Assembly: GCF_044336245.1 (NCBI RefSeq)
Contig: NZ_CP172346.1
Location: 1,364,001-1,428,000 of the forward strand
Direction of reading: 5' to 3'
Origin: Schlesneria sphaerica
Lineage (GTDB): Bacteria > Planctomycetota > Planctomycetia > Planctomycetales > Planctomycetaceae
Length of the DNA stretch: 64,000 bases
The stretch's first letter is position 1. Every line of letters starts with the position of its first letter. The notes beneath the pieces are model-generated. The model did not search any database. It saw nothing but the letters and a program-made list of their open reading frames with translations, and had not been told where the DNA came from. Of this stretch, positions 17,871 to 27,200 are shown piece after piece. The translations under genes and the position numbers were made by a program.

Positions 17871-18623
17871 ATCACCGATGGCAAACCCGCTCGGTCCAGC
17901 AGACAGCGAACCCCGGTTTCTGGGTCCATGCTGGCCGGGCAGTATCTGGTGCAAGCGATTTCCCTGATTCGAATTCCGTTTCAAGGGAGTCCTTTCCCGA
18001 CGCGAGCTGCCGTACGACTCAATTTCGGTGTCAGCCGCTTGATCACTCAGCCGCAGCACTTACCAGACCATCGGTGGGCAGTGTCCCCTCGTTCCAGGTC
18101 CTTCCAGAAGAAGGACGGAAAGCACAGCCCGCACGGACACCGTGAAGAGGGACTCCAGCATCGTCGAGTGCGCTCCCGTCGGCTTCAGATGCCTGGCGAT
18201 CTGGTGAACGGATGCTAAGAGGTCACGGTCATTCTCTGACTCAATTTCACAAAACGGGCCTGAAGTCCTGCCACGAGAATTCCGAATAGAGCGATCGTGT
18301 CAGCAAATGGTCGTAGAAGCACAAAAAACCAAGGTGGTTTTTCATATTCGACAGACCGTCTGACGGGGAAAACCGATCATCCCCGCAGAAAGAAAATTCG
18401 ATCCGCTTCCCCGCTTGACAACGTAAGACAACTCGACTAATGGTTCTATCGAATTGGCTTTACGTACGAAGAAGTTGGATTGCAAGGCCGAAGCAATCGA
18501 TCGTTATTGAGGAAGCGCAAGCGATGGGTTGGCAACAATGGCCTTGCAGTTTTTGAATATATGCACTGTTTACTTGTATCAATTGATGCGTTCCGAAAGT
18601 CCGAGTATTTGAGGTTTGCTCCG
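17871..18623. other. Intergenic region upstream of the Asp-rich gene
   Basis: About 753 bp without a supported gene. It carries an AT-rich terminator-like hairpin at 18324-18342. Sequence from 18380 to 18600 is less GC-rich than its surroundings and probably contains the promoter of the Asp-rich gene. Short open frames here lack ribosome-binding sites. Confidence 0.45.
18324..18342. terminator. Weak bidirectional terminator-like hairpin
   Basis: AAAAACCA at 18324-18331 pairs with TGGTTTTT at 18335-18342 across a 3-nt loop. The A-run on one side and T-run on the other would let it act in both directions, but the stem is short and mostly A:T, so support is modest. Confidence 0.3.
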
Positions 18624-18965
18624 ATGACGAGAGTCTTGCTCGAAGAAGAACACGTACTGGCCTCTTGGCTCCCGAAGTCACCTGGAGGAATCTTCTCAGG
18701 TGCTTTCACAGATGTAGTTGTTGCACCACGCATGGCTGATGATGACGATGTCGCCCCCGGCGATGACGAAGATGGCTTCGGCGATGACGATGATTTTGAA
18801 GATGATGACGAACTCGAAGATCTCGACGACGAAGAGGATCTCGAGGACGACTTCGACGATTTCGATGACGATGAGTTCGACGACGAAGAAGATGATTTTG
18901 ATGACGACGACGATGATGATGACGATGACGACGATGATGATGACGACGATGACGATGATTACTAA
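18624..18965 (+). CDS. Asp/Glu-rich small acidic protein
   Basis: Read from ATG 18624 (GAGG nine bases upstream) the product has 113 residues: a 36-residue ordinary leader, then about 77 residues that are almost all Asp and Glu with periodic Phe, ending in 20 consecutive Asp (18900-18959) and a final Tyr. Both Asp codons are mixed along the tract, so it is not a pure trinucleotide array. An alternative ATG at 18732 would give only the acidic part but has no ribosome-binding site. Function is unknown. Such polyanionic tails bind divalent cations or basic proteins in other contexts. Acidic low-complexity proteins of this kind occur in other planctomycetes, as far as I recall. Confidence 0.65.
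   Translation: MTRVLLEEEHVLASWLPKSPGGIFSGAFTDVVVAPRMADDDDVAPGDDEDGFGDDDDFEDDDELEDLDDEEDLEDDFDDFDDDEFDDEEDDFDDDDDDDDDDDDDDDDDDDDY
18900..18959 (+). repeat. Run of 20 Asp codons
   Basis: Twenty consecutive GAT/GAC codons in frame at the 3' end of the acidic gene. The irregular mix of the two codons shows selection or age at the protein level rather than a recent slippage expansion, although the tract could still vary in length between strains. Confidence 0.8.
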
Positions 18966-19097
18966 TCGTCACTTCGCAGTCTAATGCGTTGTTGTGTTGA
19001 ATAGATCGCAGCACCGGCCGGCTCACATGCCGACCGGTGTTTCGCGTTTTGATACGCCCCAGTTATTTCTCTCAGTTACCATACAGGAGTCGCCGGA

Positions 19098-19922
19098 ATG
19101 CCGTGCTTGTGGGATCAGATCAATGAAGCTACGACCTACCTACGGAAGATCTGGCAGGGGACCCCGAAAGTCGGCTTGATCCTCGGTACAGGACTGGGAG
19201 GACTCGCCGAACAGATCGAACAACAGGCCAGCATTCCTTACTCCGAAATTCCGCACTTTCCTGTATCGACGGCGCCGACCCATGCGGGGCGGCTGGTCTG
19301 TGGTCTTCTTCGTGGCAAGTCGGTCATCGCGATGGAGGGACGGTTCCATTACTACGAAGGCTATAGTCTTGAACAGGTCACGTTCCCGGTACGCGTCATG
19401 CGCGCTCTGGGAGCAGAAGTACTGCTGGTAACCAACGCTGCGGGGGGGATCAATCCGCAGCTGGATCTGGCAGATCTTGTCATTCTCGAAGATCACATCA
19501 ACCTGATGCCCGACAATCCGCTACGCGGCGTAAATGACGACCGTCTGGGCCCCCGCTGGCCTGACCTGTGCGAGCCCTATACTCGATCGCTGATCCAGAT
19601 CGCTCGCGCATCGGCACTGGAAGAAGGCATTCACCTGCATAAAGGTGTGTTCGTTGCCGTACCAGGTCCCAACCTCGAGACGCGTGCTGAATACCGTATG
19701 CTGAAGGCAATGGGAGCCGACGTCGTTGGTATGTCGACTGTCCCCGAGGTACTGGTCGCCGTTCACGGCGGGATGAAAGTACTCGGCTTTTCGGTCGTCA
19801 CAGATCTCTGTCTGCCCGACCATCTGGAACCGGCAGACGTGCCGAAGATTCTGGCCAATGCGGCGATCGGCGGAGAAAAACTCGCTAGACTCATTCCCCG
19901 TGTGATCGAACACATTTCGTAA
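19098..19922 (+). CDS. Purine-nucleoside phosphorylase (trimeric type)
   Basis: A 274-residue member of the trimeric PNP/MTAP family, which splits purine nucleosides with phosphate into base and (deoxy)ribose 1-phosphate. Visible family elements: GTGLGGLAE near 30-38 (phosphate-binding Gly-rich loop), the THAGRLV His segment, EGRFHYYEGY, NAAGGINP, and MSTVPEVLVA near the active site, with a late TDLC in the purine pocket. The length is normal. The ATG at 19098 follows AGGAG at a somewhat long spacing. The enzyme is cytoplasmic and part of nucleoside salvage. It stands alone, 155 bp ahead of zwf. Confidence 0.93.
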   Translation: MPCLWDQINEATTYLRKIWQGTPKVGLILGTGLGGLAEQIEQQASIPYSEIPHFPVSTAPTHAGRLVCGLLRGKSVIAMEGRFHYYEGYSLEQVTFPVRVMRALGAEVLLVTNAAGGINPQLDLADLVILEDHINLMPDNPLRGVNDDRLGPRWPDLCEPYTRSLIQIARASALEEGIHLHKGVFVAVPGPNLETRAEYRMLKAMGADVVGMSTVPEVLVAVHGGMKVLGFSVVTDLCLPDHLEPADVPKILANAAIGGEKLARLIPRVIEHIS

Positions 19923-20077
19923 CCATTTCGCAGGGGCTTGCCTTCGTTTTCTGGATGACGGGGACAATGTCAGGACAATTGATTCCCGCTCCGTGTTCCA
20001 CGCAAGCCCTTCAGTCTTTTCATGCAGTGGCCAGCAGTCCAGGGCTGGCAGTTAGTGTGCCTTATTAGGAATGTCTC

Positions 20078-21655
20078 ATGTCGGAAAGCAAAGCCCCTTC
20101 CTCCTCCAGTGACCCTGCCGAAAAAACGACGTACCGCCCCACGCCAGAAACGGCAAGCGTCGTAATTTTTGGTGCATCTGGCGATCTGACGGCCCGGAAG
20201 CTGCTTCCTGCTCTCTTCGACTTATGGCACGATGGATTCCTTTGCGATCGTTCGCCGATCATCGGCGTTGCGCGGCGGGAAAAGACGGACGAAGTTTTCC
20301 GAAACGAAATCTTCGAAGCGATGGGAGGACAGTTTCGCGGAGGTGAGATTACCCCCGAACAATGGGCACGCTTCTCAAATCGACTCTTCTATCGGCAACT
20401 GGATATTTCCGTCTCCGACGGCTACGCCCAGTTCAAGCAGCAACTGGAGGAAATCGAGCAACAACAGGGGACCGGCAGTAATCGCATCGTCTACATGGCA
20501 ACATCGCCGGACCTCTTCCTGCCCGCGGTCGAGCACCTGGGTGCTGCAGAGATGATCCCCGGACGGGATGACGAGAATTGGCTGCGAGTGGTCTTTGAAA
20601 AGCCATTCGGTCACGACCTGGCTTCGTCACAAGAACTGAGCGGTAATCTTCGCCGGCTGCTTCGCGAACAGCAGATCTTTCGTATCGATCACTATCTGGG
20701 TAAGGAGACCGTTCAGAACATCTTGCTGTTCCGCTTCGGCAACTCGATCTTTGAACCGCTCCTGAACCGAAACCATGTTGATCATATTCAGATCACGGTC
20801 GCGGAATCACAAGGGCTCGAACGAGGTCGCGGTGGTTACTATGACAACTCGGGCGCGCTCAGAGACGTCTTACAGAATCACGTCCTGCAATTACTTTGCT
20901 TGATTGCGATGGAGCCACCTGCCTTATTTAATTCGGATGACCTTCACGAAGAAAAGCTCAAAGTCATTAAGGCCCTGAGCCCGGGAAATCCTGGCGATAT
21001 TTCGAACTGGGTCGTCTCGGGCCAGTACTCCGCCGGAACTGTCGATGGAAAATCGGCCATCAGCTACTTGAGCGAAGAGCGGATCCCGCAGGATTCCCGC
21101 ACCGAGACTTATGTCGCGATGAAGGTGCAAGTGGACAATTGGCGCTGGGCCGGCGTTCCCTTTTATCTCAGAACCGGTAAGCGACTTCCTGCACGCGTGT
21201 CCGAAATCGCCATCCAGTTCAAACACCCACCGCTGAATCTGTTTAATACGGTGGAGTGTGACGGCGACATGTGCGCATTGGTCGGTGCCAAACCGAACAA
21301 GCTGGTGTTCCGGATCCAGCCGAGTGAATCGATCAAACTGTCGTTCTCGACAAAGCGCCCGGGCATGCAGTATCAGATTCATCCCGTCACGATGGACTTC
21401 GACTACAAGACATTTACCCAGCCATTGCCTGAAGCGTACGAGCGACTGTTGCTGGATGTCCTTCGTGGTGATTCCACGCTGTTCATGCGCAGCGATGAAC
21501 TGGAAGCCGCCTGGAAGTTCGTCACACCGATCCTGGATTACTGGAACCAGCACAAGATTGTGCCCGAGCCCTATCGCAGCGGGACCTGGGGCCCACGTGC
21601 CGCTGATCAACTGCTGCAGAGTGAGGGCCACAACTGGCGCTCCCCGACCAAGTAA
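20078..21655 (+). CDS. zwf: Glucose-6-phosphate 1-dehydrogenase
   Basis: A 525-residue cytoplasmic enzyme oxidising glucose 6-phosphate to 6-phosphogluconolactone with NADP or NAD, the entry to the pentose phosphate and Entner-Doudoroff routes. The N-terminal dinucleotide-binding loop is GASGDLTARKL (about 29-39). The active-site signature RIDHYLGKETVQN with the catalytic His lies near 203-215. The substrate-binding FYLRTGKRLP is also present, and the C-terminal half is full length. An N-terminal Ser/Thr-rich stretch of about 24 residues is extra. ATG 20078 has TTAGGA upstream. A strong terminator follows at 21738-21776. Confidence 0.96.
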   Translation: MSESKAPSSSSDPAEKTTYRPTPETASVVIFGASGDLTARKLLPALFDLWHDGFLCDRSPIIGVARREKTDEVFRNEIFEAMGGQFRGGEITPEQWARFSNRLFYRQLDISVSDGYAQFKQQLEEIEQQQGTGSNRIVYMATSPDLFLPAVEHLGAAEMIPGRDDENWLRVVFEKPFGHDLASSQELSGNLRRLLREQQIFRIDHYLGKETVQNILLFRFGNSIFEPLLNRNHVDHIQITVAESQGLERGRGGYYDNSGALRDVLQNHVLQLLCLIAMEPPALFNSDDLHEEKLKVIKALSPGNPGDISNWVVSGQYSAGTVDGKSAISYLSEERIPQDSRTETYVAMKVQVDNWRWAGVPFYLRTGKRLPARVSEIAIQFKHPPLNLFNTVECDGDMCALVGAKPNKLVFRIQPSESIKLSFSTKRPGMQYQIHPVTMDFDYKTFTQPLPEAYERLLLDVLRGDSTLFMRSDELEAAWKFVTPILDYWNQHKIVPEPYRSGTWGPRAADQLLQSEGHNWRSPTK

Positions 21656-21737
21656 CTCGCTACGGCAGAATCGGCCATTAGATTTCCGAAAGAGAAGGCG
21701 ACCTCTTGACTGGGTGTCAAGAGGGATAAACCTGAAG

Positions 21738-21776
21738 GCTGGCGACATCTCAAGATGTCGCCAGCTTGCTTTTTCT
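21738..21776 (+). terminator. Rho-independent terminator of zwf
   Basis: GCTGGCGACATCT (21738-21750) pairs with AGATGTCGCCAGC (21753-21765), followed by TTGCTTTTTCT. The effective loop is four bases once the innermost pair opens. It is placed about 80 bp past the zwf stop. Confidence 0.85.
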
Positions 21777-22156
21777 CAAGCTTGTATGGGTGATGTGCAT
21801 CTTACGCTGCAACGGGGTTGATCGTTACCCACCCATCGGGAAAGGGATCACCCGCGCCTCGACGGGCTGTGACTTCCGATTTGGGTGAATCACGTTCGGC
21901 ACGAAGGATCATCGCCGATTGCGCATCCCATCATGCCCGCAGGTGCTCACGCGGAACGACTACGGTAATCTACGACCCGTCCGTCTGAACTGCCTGGCAG
22001 CAACCGGAAACGGGCGGAAGGAGTCACGTCCTCTTCGCGATTTTTTGCTCGATCTGATCGACGTTGTTGCGGCGATGTTCGCGATCAATGGTGATCGGCT
22101 TTGGGATTTTGGTCCCTCGGTCACGAACTCGGATTTTTGCACCCCGGAATACGAAA

Positions 22157-22195
22157 GAAACCGGACGTGAGAGTCACGTCCGGTTTCTGATTTTT
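22157..22195 (+). terminator. Strong terminator hairpin
   Basis: GAAACCGGACGTGA (22157-22170) pairs perfectly with TCACGTCCGGTTTC (22174-22187) over a 3-nt loop, followed by TGATTTTT. The T-run is on the plus strand, although no plus-strand gene ends just before it. On the minus strand it would also catch transcripts from the gene ending at 22262. Confidence 0.75.
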
Positions 22196-22261
22196 ACACG
22201 GGAGTCATCGGAAGGGGTTACCGAAGAGCCGCCGCGTTTACGAATTCAGATGCAATCTGAA

Positions 22262-22855
22262 TCAGGGAGAAGTAGGCGTTGGGCAGCAGTCATCCAGTCC
22301 GTTGACCTTCGAGAGCGTGATCGCGCTCAAGACCACTGCAGCAATCACACCAGCGGTCAGCAGAGCGATCGTGGGATCGATGCTGCGGAAACCGCACCAC
22401 CCACCCGGAGGGCATTCATCGCAATTGGCATACTGACCGCGGGCACCATTGTGTCCCAGAACGATCAACGCATTCTTGCGGGCGGAAGGGGGAGCCGATT
22501 CTTCATTCCAGACGCGGAACAGCCCTTCCGTCGTCCCCGAACTCACCTGGTAGGCACCTGGCTTCAGATTGTTGACGGAGAACATCCCTTCAGCGTCCGT
22601 TCGGGTCCGAACGATTTCGGCCTTCCCCTGGCGTACGACAACTTCGGCATTTTTGACCACAGCACCCGTGTGATCCACAATTCGACCGGCGAATTCGCCC
22701 GTCGACAGTTTCGCAACGTCGGCAGCGACGGAAGCGTGAACCGTGCGGCTCACCTTCGAGGTCGCTTCGGCCGCTTGAATGGTCGACATCGGGACGACCA
22801 TCCCCATCGCGGCGAGAGTGACGGAGATACCTCGAACCAGCTTTAAGATCGGCAT
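22262..22855 (-). CDS. Secreted protein with carboxypeptidase-regulatory-like domain and C-terminal TM segment
   Basis: A 197-residue protein. A signal peptide (1-28, cleavage near IQAAEA) leads to a region of about 35 residues. A CNA-B/carboxypeptidase-regulatory-like beta fold follows (about 55-105: GEFAGRIVDHTGAVVKNAEV... and TDAEGMFSVNNLKPGAYQV). Then comes a Cys-containing stretch CDECPPGGWC, and a hydrophobic helix near 163-182 that should anchor it. A short Cys-containing tail closes the chain. The ribosome-binding site AAGGAGGGG lies just before ATG 22855. Family members bind surfaces or carbohydrates, or act as exported structural modules; no enzyme motif is present. It is divergent from folP. 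Confidence 0.82.
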   Translation of the reverse strand: MPILKLVRGISVTLAAMGMVVPMSTIQAAEATSKVSRTVHASVAADVAKLSTGEFAGRIVDHTGAVVKNAEVVVRQGKAEIVRTRTDAEGMFSVNNLKPGAYQVSSGTTEGLFRVWNEESAPPSARKNALIVLGHNGARGQYANCDECPPGGWCGFRSIDPTIALLTAGVIAAVVLSAITLSKVNGLDDCCPTPTSP

Positions 22856-23339
22856 AACCCCTCCTTGTTTGTCCAGCGTAATTAAGATGACCCGCGTTCG
22901 TGTAGTTAACGATTGAACCGACCCACCCGGCGGGCGATCCTCGATTCACACTGTGTAGCAAGAGTTCTCTACAGCTCGTGCGGGGGAGTGAATCCCAGCG
23001 ACGTTGTTATCGTCCGTCAGAGTCTGTCGAAAACAAGCTCTTCGGAGTTGCAGGAAAGATCATGTGTATCTTGCCTAAAGTGACATCCAGTCGGTTGGCG
23101 GCAGATGCTTGAGCCAAAACGGGCGGATTCTGCAAGGTCGTCCCTTTTTTTGCTCCTCCCTTCCCGACGGGGTCGCCGCTGTGATCTGCTTCCCGTTTTT
23201 GCTAGAAGCTTTTTTCTTGATACGAGGACGACAGGCTCGTCGCTGAGTTGACGCGATTCACCTGGAATACCTTGCCCGGCGCTGGCGAATGTCCGGCCCG
23301 GACGACAGATCAAAAACATAGCCCGGAGCGAGGACGATC
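22856..23339. other. Divergent intergenic region before folP
   Basis: About 484 bp carrying the promoters of the minus-strand CNA-B-like gene and of folP. T-rich stretches occur around 23147-23154 and 23210-23217. I found no clear dyad operator or RNA gene and cannot assign the promoters. Confidence 0.45.
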
Positions 23340-24215
23340 GTGTTGACCCAGAACGCCGCTTACCGCCGCTGGACCTTTCCCGGATTCGACCGGCAACTGG
23401 GGGATCGTCCCCTCATCATGGGGATCCTCAATGCGACCCCGGACAGCTTTTCCGACGGGGGAAGGTTTCTGCCGGTCGAAGCCGCCGTGGAACAGGCACA
23501 GCGGCTGGTTTCCGAAGGAGCCGACATCCTCGACATCGGCGGCGAGTCAACTCGTCCAAATGCGGACCCGGTTCCGCTGGAAGAGGAATTACGGCGTGTC
23601 GTTCCCGTCATCGAGCGACTGCGAGGCGCGATTGAAATTCCGATTTCCATCGATACCTATAAGGCCGAGGTGGCGCGACAGGCACTGTTGGCGGGGGCGT
23701 CGATCGTCAACGACATTTCCGGGCTCCGTTTTGATGCTCAGATGCTCGACGTCTGTCTCAGGCATCCCTGCGGCGTCATCTGCATGCACATTCAAGGGAC
23801 GCCCAGGACGATGCAGATTTCGCCCCGGTACGAGAACGTCGTCGAAGATCTTTGCAAAGATTTTGCTCAGCGGCTTGAGGAACTCGAACGAGCAGGACTC
23901 CCACGGGAGCGGATTGTGATTGATCCCGGAGTCGGCTTTGGTAAGACTGCCCAGCACAATCTCGAGATTCTTTCGAACATCGGCCGCTTCCGGCAGCTTG
24001 GTCGCCCCGTCCTGATTGGGCACTCCCGCAAGGGATTCCTGCAGAAGATCCTGCAACAGAAAATCGACGAGCGATTGTTCGGAACGATCGGGGTCTCGAT
24101 CGGTCTCGCACAACAGCACGTCGATCTCCTGCGGGTCCATGATGTGGCTGCGAACCACGACGCCATCATGGCCTGGCGTGCGACGCAGCCACAGGGGACC
24201 TTGCCCACTAACTGA
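23340..24215 (+). CDS. folP: Dihydropteroate synthase
   Basis: A 291-residue TIM-barrel enzyme that joins 6-hydroxymethyl-dihydropterin diphosphate with p-aminobenzoate to give dihydropteroate, the sulfonamide target. Both family signatures are present: MGILNATPDSFSDGG near 27-41 and GADILDIGGESTRP near 58-71. DISG, DPGVGFGKT and GHSRKGF follow in order. The start is GTG 23340, preceded by GGAG and GAGG; the next codon is TTG. Its last 8 bp overlap the 3' end of the convergent surface-protein gene. folC lies 5 kb away in the window, in opposite orientation. Confidence 0.95.
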   Translation: MLTQNAAYRRWTFPGFDRQLGDRPLIMGILNATPDSFSDGGRFLPVEAAVEQAQRLVSEGADILDIGGESTRPNADPVPLEEELRRVVPVIERLRGAIEIPISIDTYKAEVARQALLAGASIVNDISGLRFDAQMLDVCLRHPCGVICMHIQGTPRTMQISPRYENVVEDLCKDFAQRLEELERAGLPRERIVIDPGVGFGKTAQHNLEILSNIGRFRQLGRPVLIGHSRKGFLQKILQQKIDERLFGTIGVSIGLAQQHVDLLRVHDVAANHDAIMAWRATQPQGTLPTN

Positions 24216-27200
24216 CGATGATGGTGCTGTTAACCGTGTTGCTCAGGGCATTGCCATCAGACACCTGGAACGTTACCGTTCGATTGAACAGCGACGGCGT
24301 CAAACTGAGGTTGCGGTAGGTCACCAGTCGCAGAGCAGACTGGAAGTTCGCGACGGTGGCTCCTCCTGGTCCGGCACTGAGGGTCATGACACCGGTCACC
24401 GGGTTATAGTTCCCCGTGATATTCCCCGTTGAGGCATTTCCGACAAACTCCAGGAAGTCCTGTCCAGCGAAGAAGATGTTCGACAACTTCACGGTGGCGG
24501 ACATCAGATTCACATTGTTCGCATCAGAGACCGTGATGCCGGTGTTGATCGGAGTGGGTCCCTGCCCCGCGGTGTAGTTGATGACACTCGATCCTGCGAT
24601 CACAGGTGGCGAGTTGAAGAAGACCGTACTCGAGACCGAGTTGCTGTAAGCAATTCCGTCAAACACCTGGTACACAATCGTGCGTGGCGACGTCACCGGA
24701 GTCGCACTGGCGTTCCAGTAGGCCACACTGCGAAGTGCTGCCTGGAACTGAGCGAGTGTCGCGGATCCGTTCTGAGAAACCAGTGTCAGCACGCCGGTCG
24801 TCGCATTGAAGCTACCCGTGATGTTTCCGGTCGCATTCGATGGGACGAATCCAAGTGCATCCTGGCCCGCGATATAGTTGTTACCGATTCGAACCGTCGC
24901 CGAGACCAGCGTCGTGCTGTCGATATCGGTAATCGTGATCGCCGTGTTCACCGCCGTCGCCGACTGCAGCGGCGCGTAGCTCAGCACACTCGAAACCGTC
25001 AGGATCGGAGGATTGTTGATGGGGGTGTCGTAGATGTCCTGAGCAGTCAGGTCGGCGAACTCGGCCGGCTGGCCCCACAGCCAGTTCTTTGATGCACCAC
25101 CCGAGATGACATCGGGTGCGGCGTCATTCAGCACCGTGGCGTCGGCAACCAGACGGATGCTGCCGTTCTGCCCCACTCCGCTCCGGAGTTTGCTGACACG
25201 CTGCTCGAACGTGTCTGCGGATTGCCATTCGGCAATAATCGTCGAGAGTGCCGCCAGGTCGTGATCGTAAACTGTGAAGCTGCCGATGACGATATCGTCG
25301 GCCGAATAGCCCGTAACGGTATCAGCCCCGGCCCCACCGATCAGCAGACTGCGGCCAGGTCCGGCGACGATCGTGTCTGCGGATTCACCACCCAGCAGGA
25401 CATTGCCGCGAGAATTTCCCGTCAAGTGGTTGGTCGCATGACCACCACGGACGTTCATCACGTTCGTCACATTTCCGATATTGGTTGCGACGCCATTGGA
25501 CAGATTGACGGTCACCTGAGTCAGGTAAGACCCGTAATCCAGCCAGTTAAAGCCCCCGAAATTTCCGTCGATCGTACCGGTGATGAGGCTGTTCTGGTCC
25601 ATCATCCGGAAGATGTCGACCCCTGTCCCCCCCTTCAGATTTTCGATCCCGGTGAAGTTGAAGTTGCCATTCACGTTCCCGGTATTGCGATCCATGATGG
25701 TCCAGACGTTCGTCGTGGTTGTCGAGTTGGCCCCCGTCAGCATGTCATTGTCCGAGGTGCCGATCAGGTTCGAAATGTAGGCGTAACCTCCTCCGATCGC
25801 ACTGGCAGGACTGGTGTAGACGTTCACGTTCGTATTCAACGTCGACTGCAGGCCAACGACGATTCCGTTGTTACGGCTGGAGTAGTCCAGGGTGTTCGTT
25901 CCCAGTCCGGCATTAACCACACCCGAGACGAAGCCCACGGGCAGGAAGCGGTAAGTGTCGTTCGCAATTCCACCAGAAAGATTTTCGATGGAACTGAAGA
26001 AGAACGTGCCGTTGAGATTACCCGTATTGCCACTGGTGATCGACCAGTCGGTGGCGAGGTTGGTGCCGATCAACGTGTCAAAGGCACTGGGGGTCGCACC
26101 GCTGCTGCCGACAAGATTCTGGATCAGCAGGAACCCACCACCTACCGCCGTGGCGGAATTGGTCTGCAGATTCACCACGATGCTCTCGGTGCGGCCCGAG
26201 TAATCCAGCGTATTCAGGCCCAGGCCTCCGTTGATGCTGCCACTCACGAAGCCTGCTGCGGAGAACTTGAAGGTGTCGCTGACCGTTCCCCCAATCAGGT
26301 TTTCGTACCCGGTGAAGTTCGTCGTCGTAAAGACACTTTCAACCTTGCCGGAATTCTGACCTTCGATCTTCCAGACGTTCGTGTTATTGATCCCGGTCAA
26401 ATTGTCCGAGCCCGAAGTTCCGATGAGGGAATTGATCTGGCTGAATGTTCCACCGATCGCGGTTGAGGTGTTCGCCTGCAGATTGGTCACAACGCCGATG
26501 CTGCGAGCGGAATAGTCAATCGTGTTGGCCCCGCCACCACCGATCACGTTGCGGGAAACAAACCCTGTCGGACTGAAACTGAATGTATCCACATCACTTC
26601 CCCCCTTCAGGGTTTCAAACCCCGAGAAGAAGTTCTGAAGATTGATATTTCCGGCGTTGCCGCTGGTGATCTGCCAGGCGTTCGCGGTATTCGAACCGGT
26701 CAGCGAGTCAGTGTTGTCGGAACTTCCCAGGAAGTTGGTCATGTTCGAGAACTGACCACCAATCGCGGTCCCCTTGCCCGTTCCGATGTCGACGAGGACT
26801 CCCGCCGTCCGGCTTGAGTAGTCGAGGGTGTTAATTCCCCCTCCCCCTTCAACATTGCCGCTGACGAAACCGGCTGGCCCGAAACGGAAATTGTCGATCT
26901 GGCCGCTTCCCACCAGATTCTCGACGTTGCTGAATGCTTTCCCATTCAAGGTGCCCGAGTTGGGACCGGTGACCTGCCAGTTATTGGCGGTGATGGGAGA
27001 AATCAGCGTGTCGTTTCCGGTTCCTCCGTCCACCGTCAGAGTCGTGGACTCGAAAACGCTGTTGATGGTGATCTGATCATCGTTTCCATGACCCAAAACA
27101 TTGATCGTGTTAATGGTTGTGGAGGAATCGTACGTCGTTTCGACGCCGTTCTGGATGACCTTCACTCCATTGGAGTCCTGGGTGACAGAGATGGTATCTG

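Larger units (their letters stand above)
21656..22261. other. Intergenic region with two terminators
   Basis: About 606 bp between convergent transcription units (zwf and the minus-strand CNA-B-like gene). It holds the two hairpins at 21738-21776 and 22157-22195. The 390 bp between them contain no supported gene; small open frames here lack ribosome-binding sites. The sequence between the two terminators could hold a small RNA, but no promoter is visible. Confidence 0.5.

Noticed and set aside
17028..18059. Minus-strand frame of 343 residues
   Set aside because: Antisense to the exonuclease gene, which has the full metallo-beta-lactamase motif set.
18732..18965. Acidic stretch read as a non-coding trinucleotide satellite
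   Set aside because: GAT and GAC are mixed irregularly, other residues interrupt the tract, and a ribosome-binding site precedes the frame, so a protein gene is more likely.
25222..26466. Plus-strand frame of 414 residues inside the surface-protein gene
   Set aside because: Its length reflects the biased composition of the repeats on the coding strand; no ribosome-binding site or domain.
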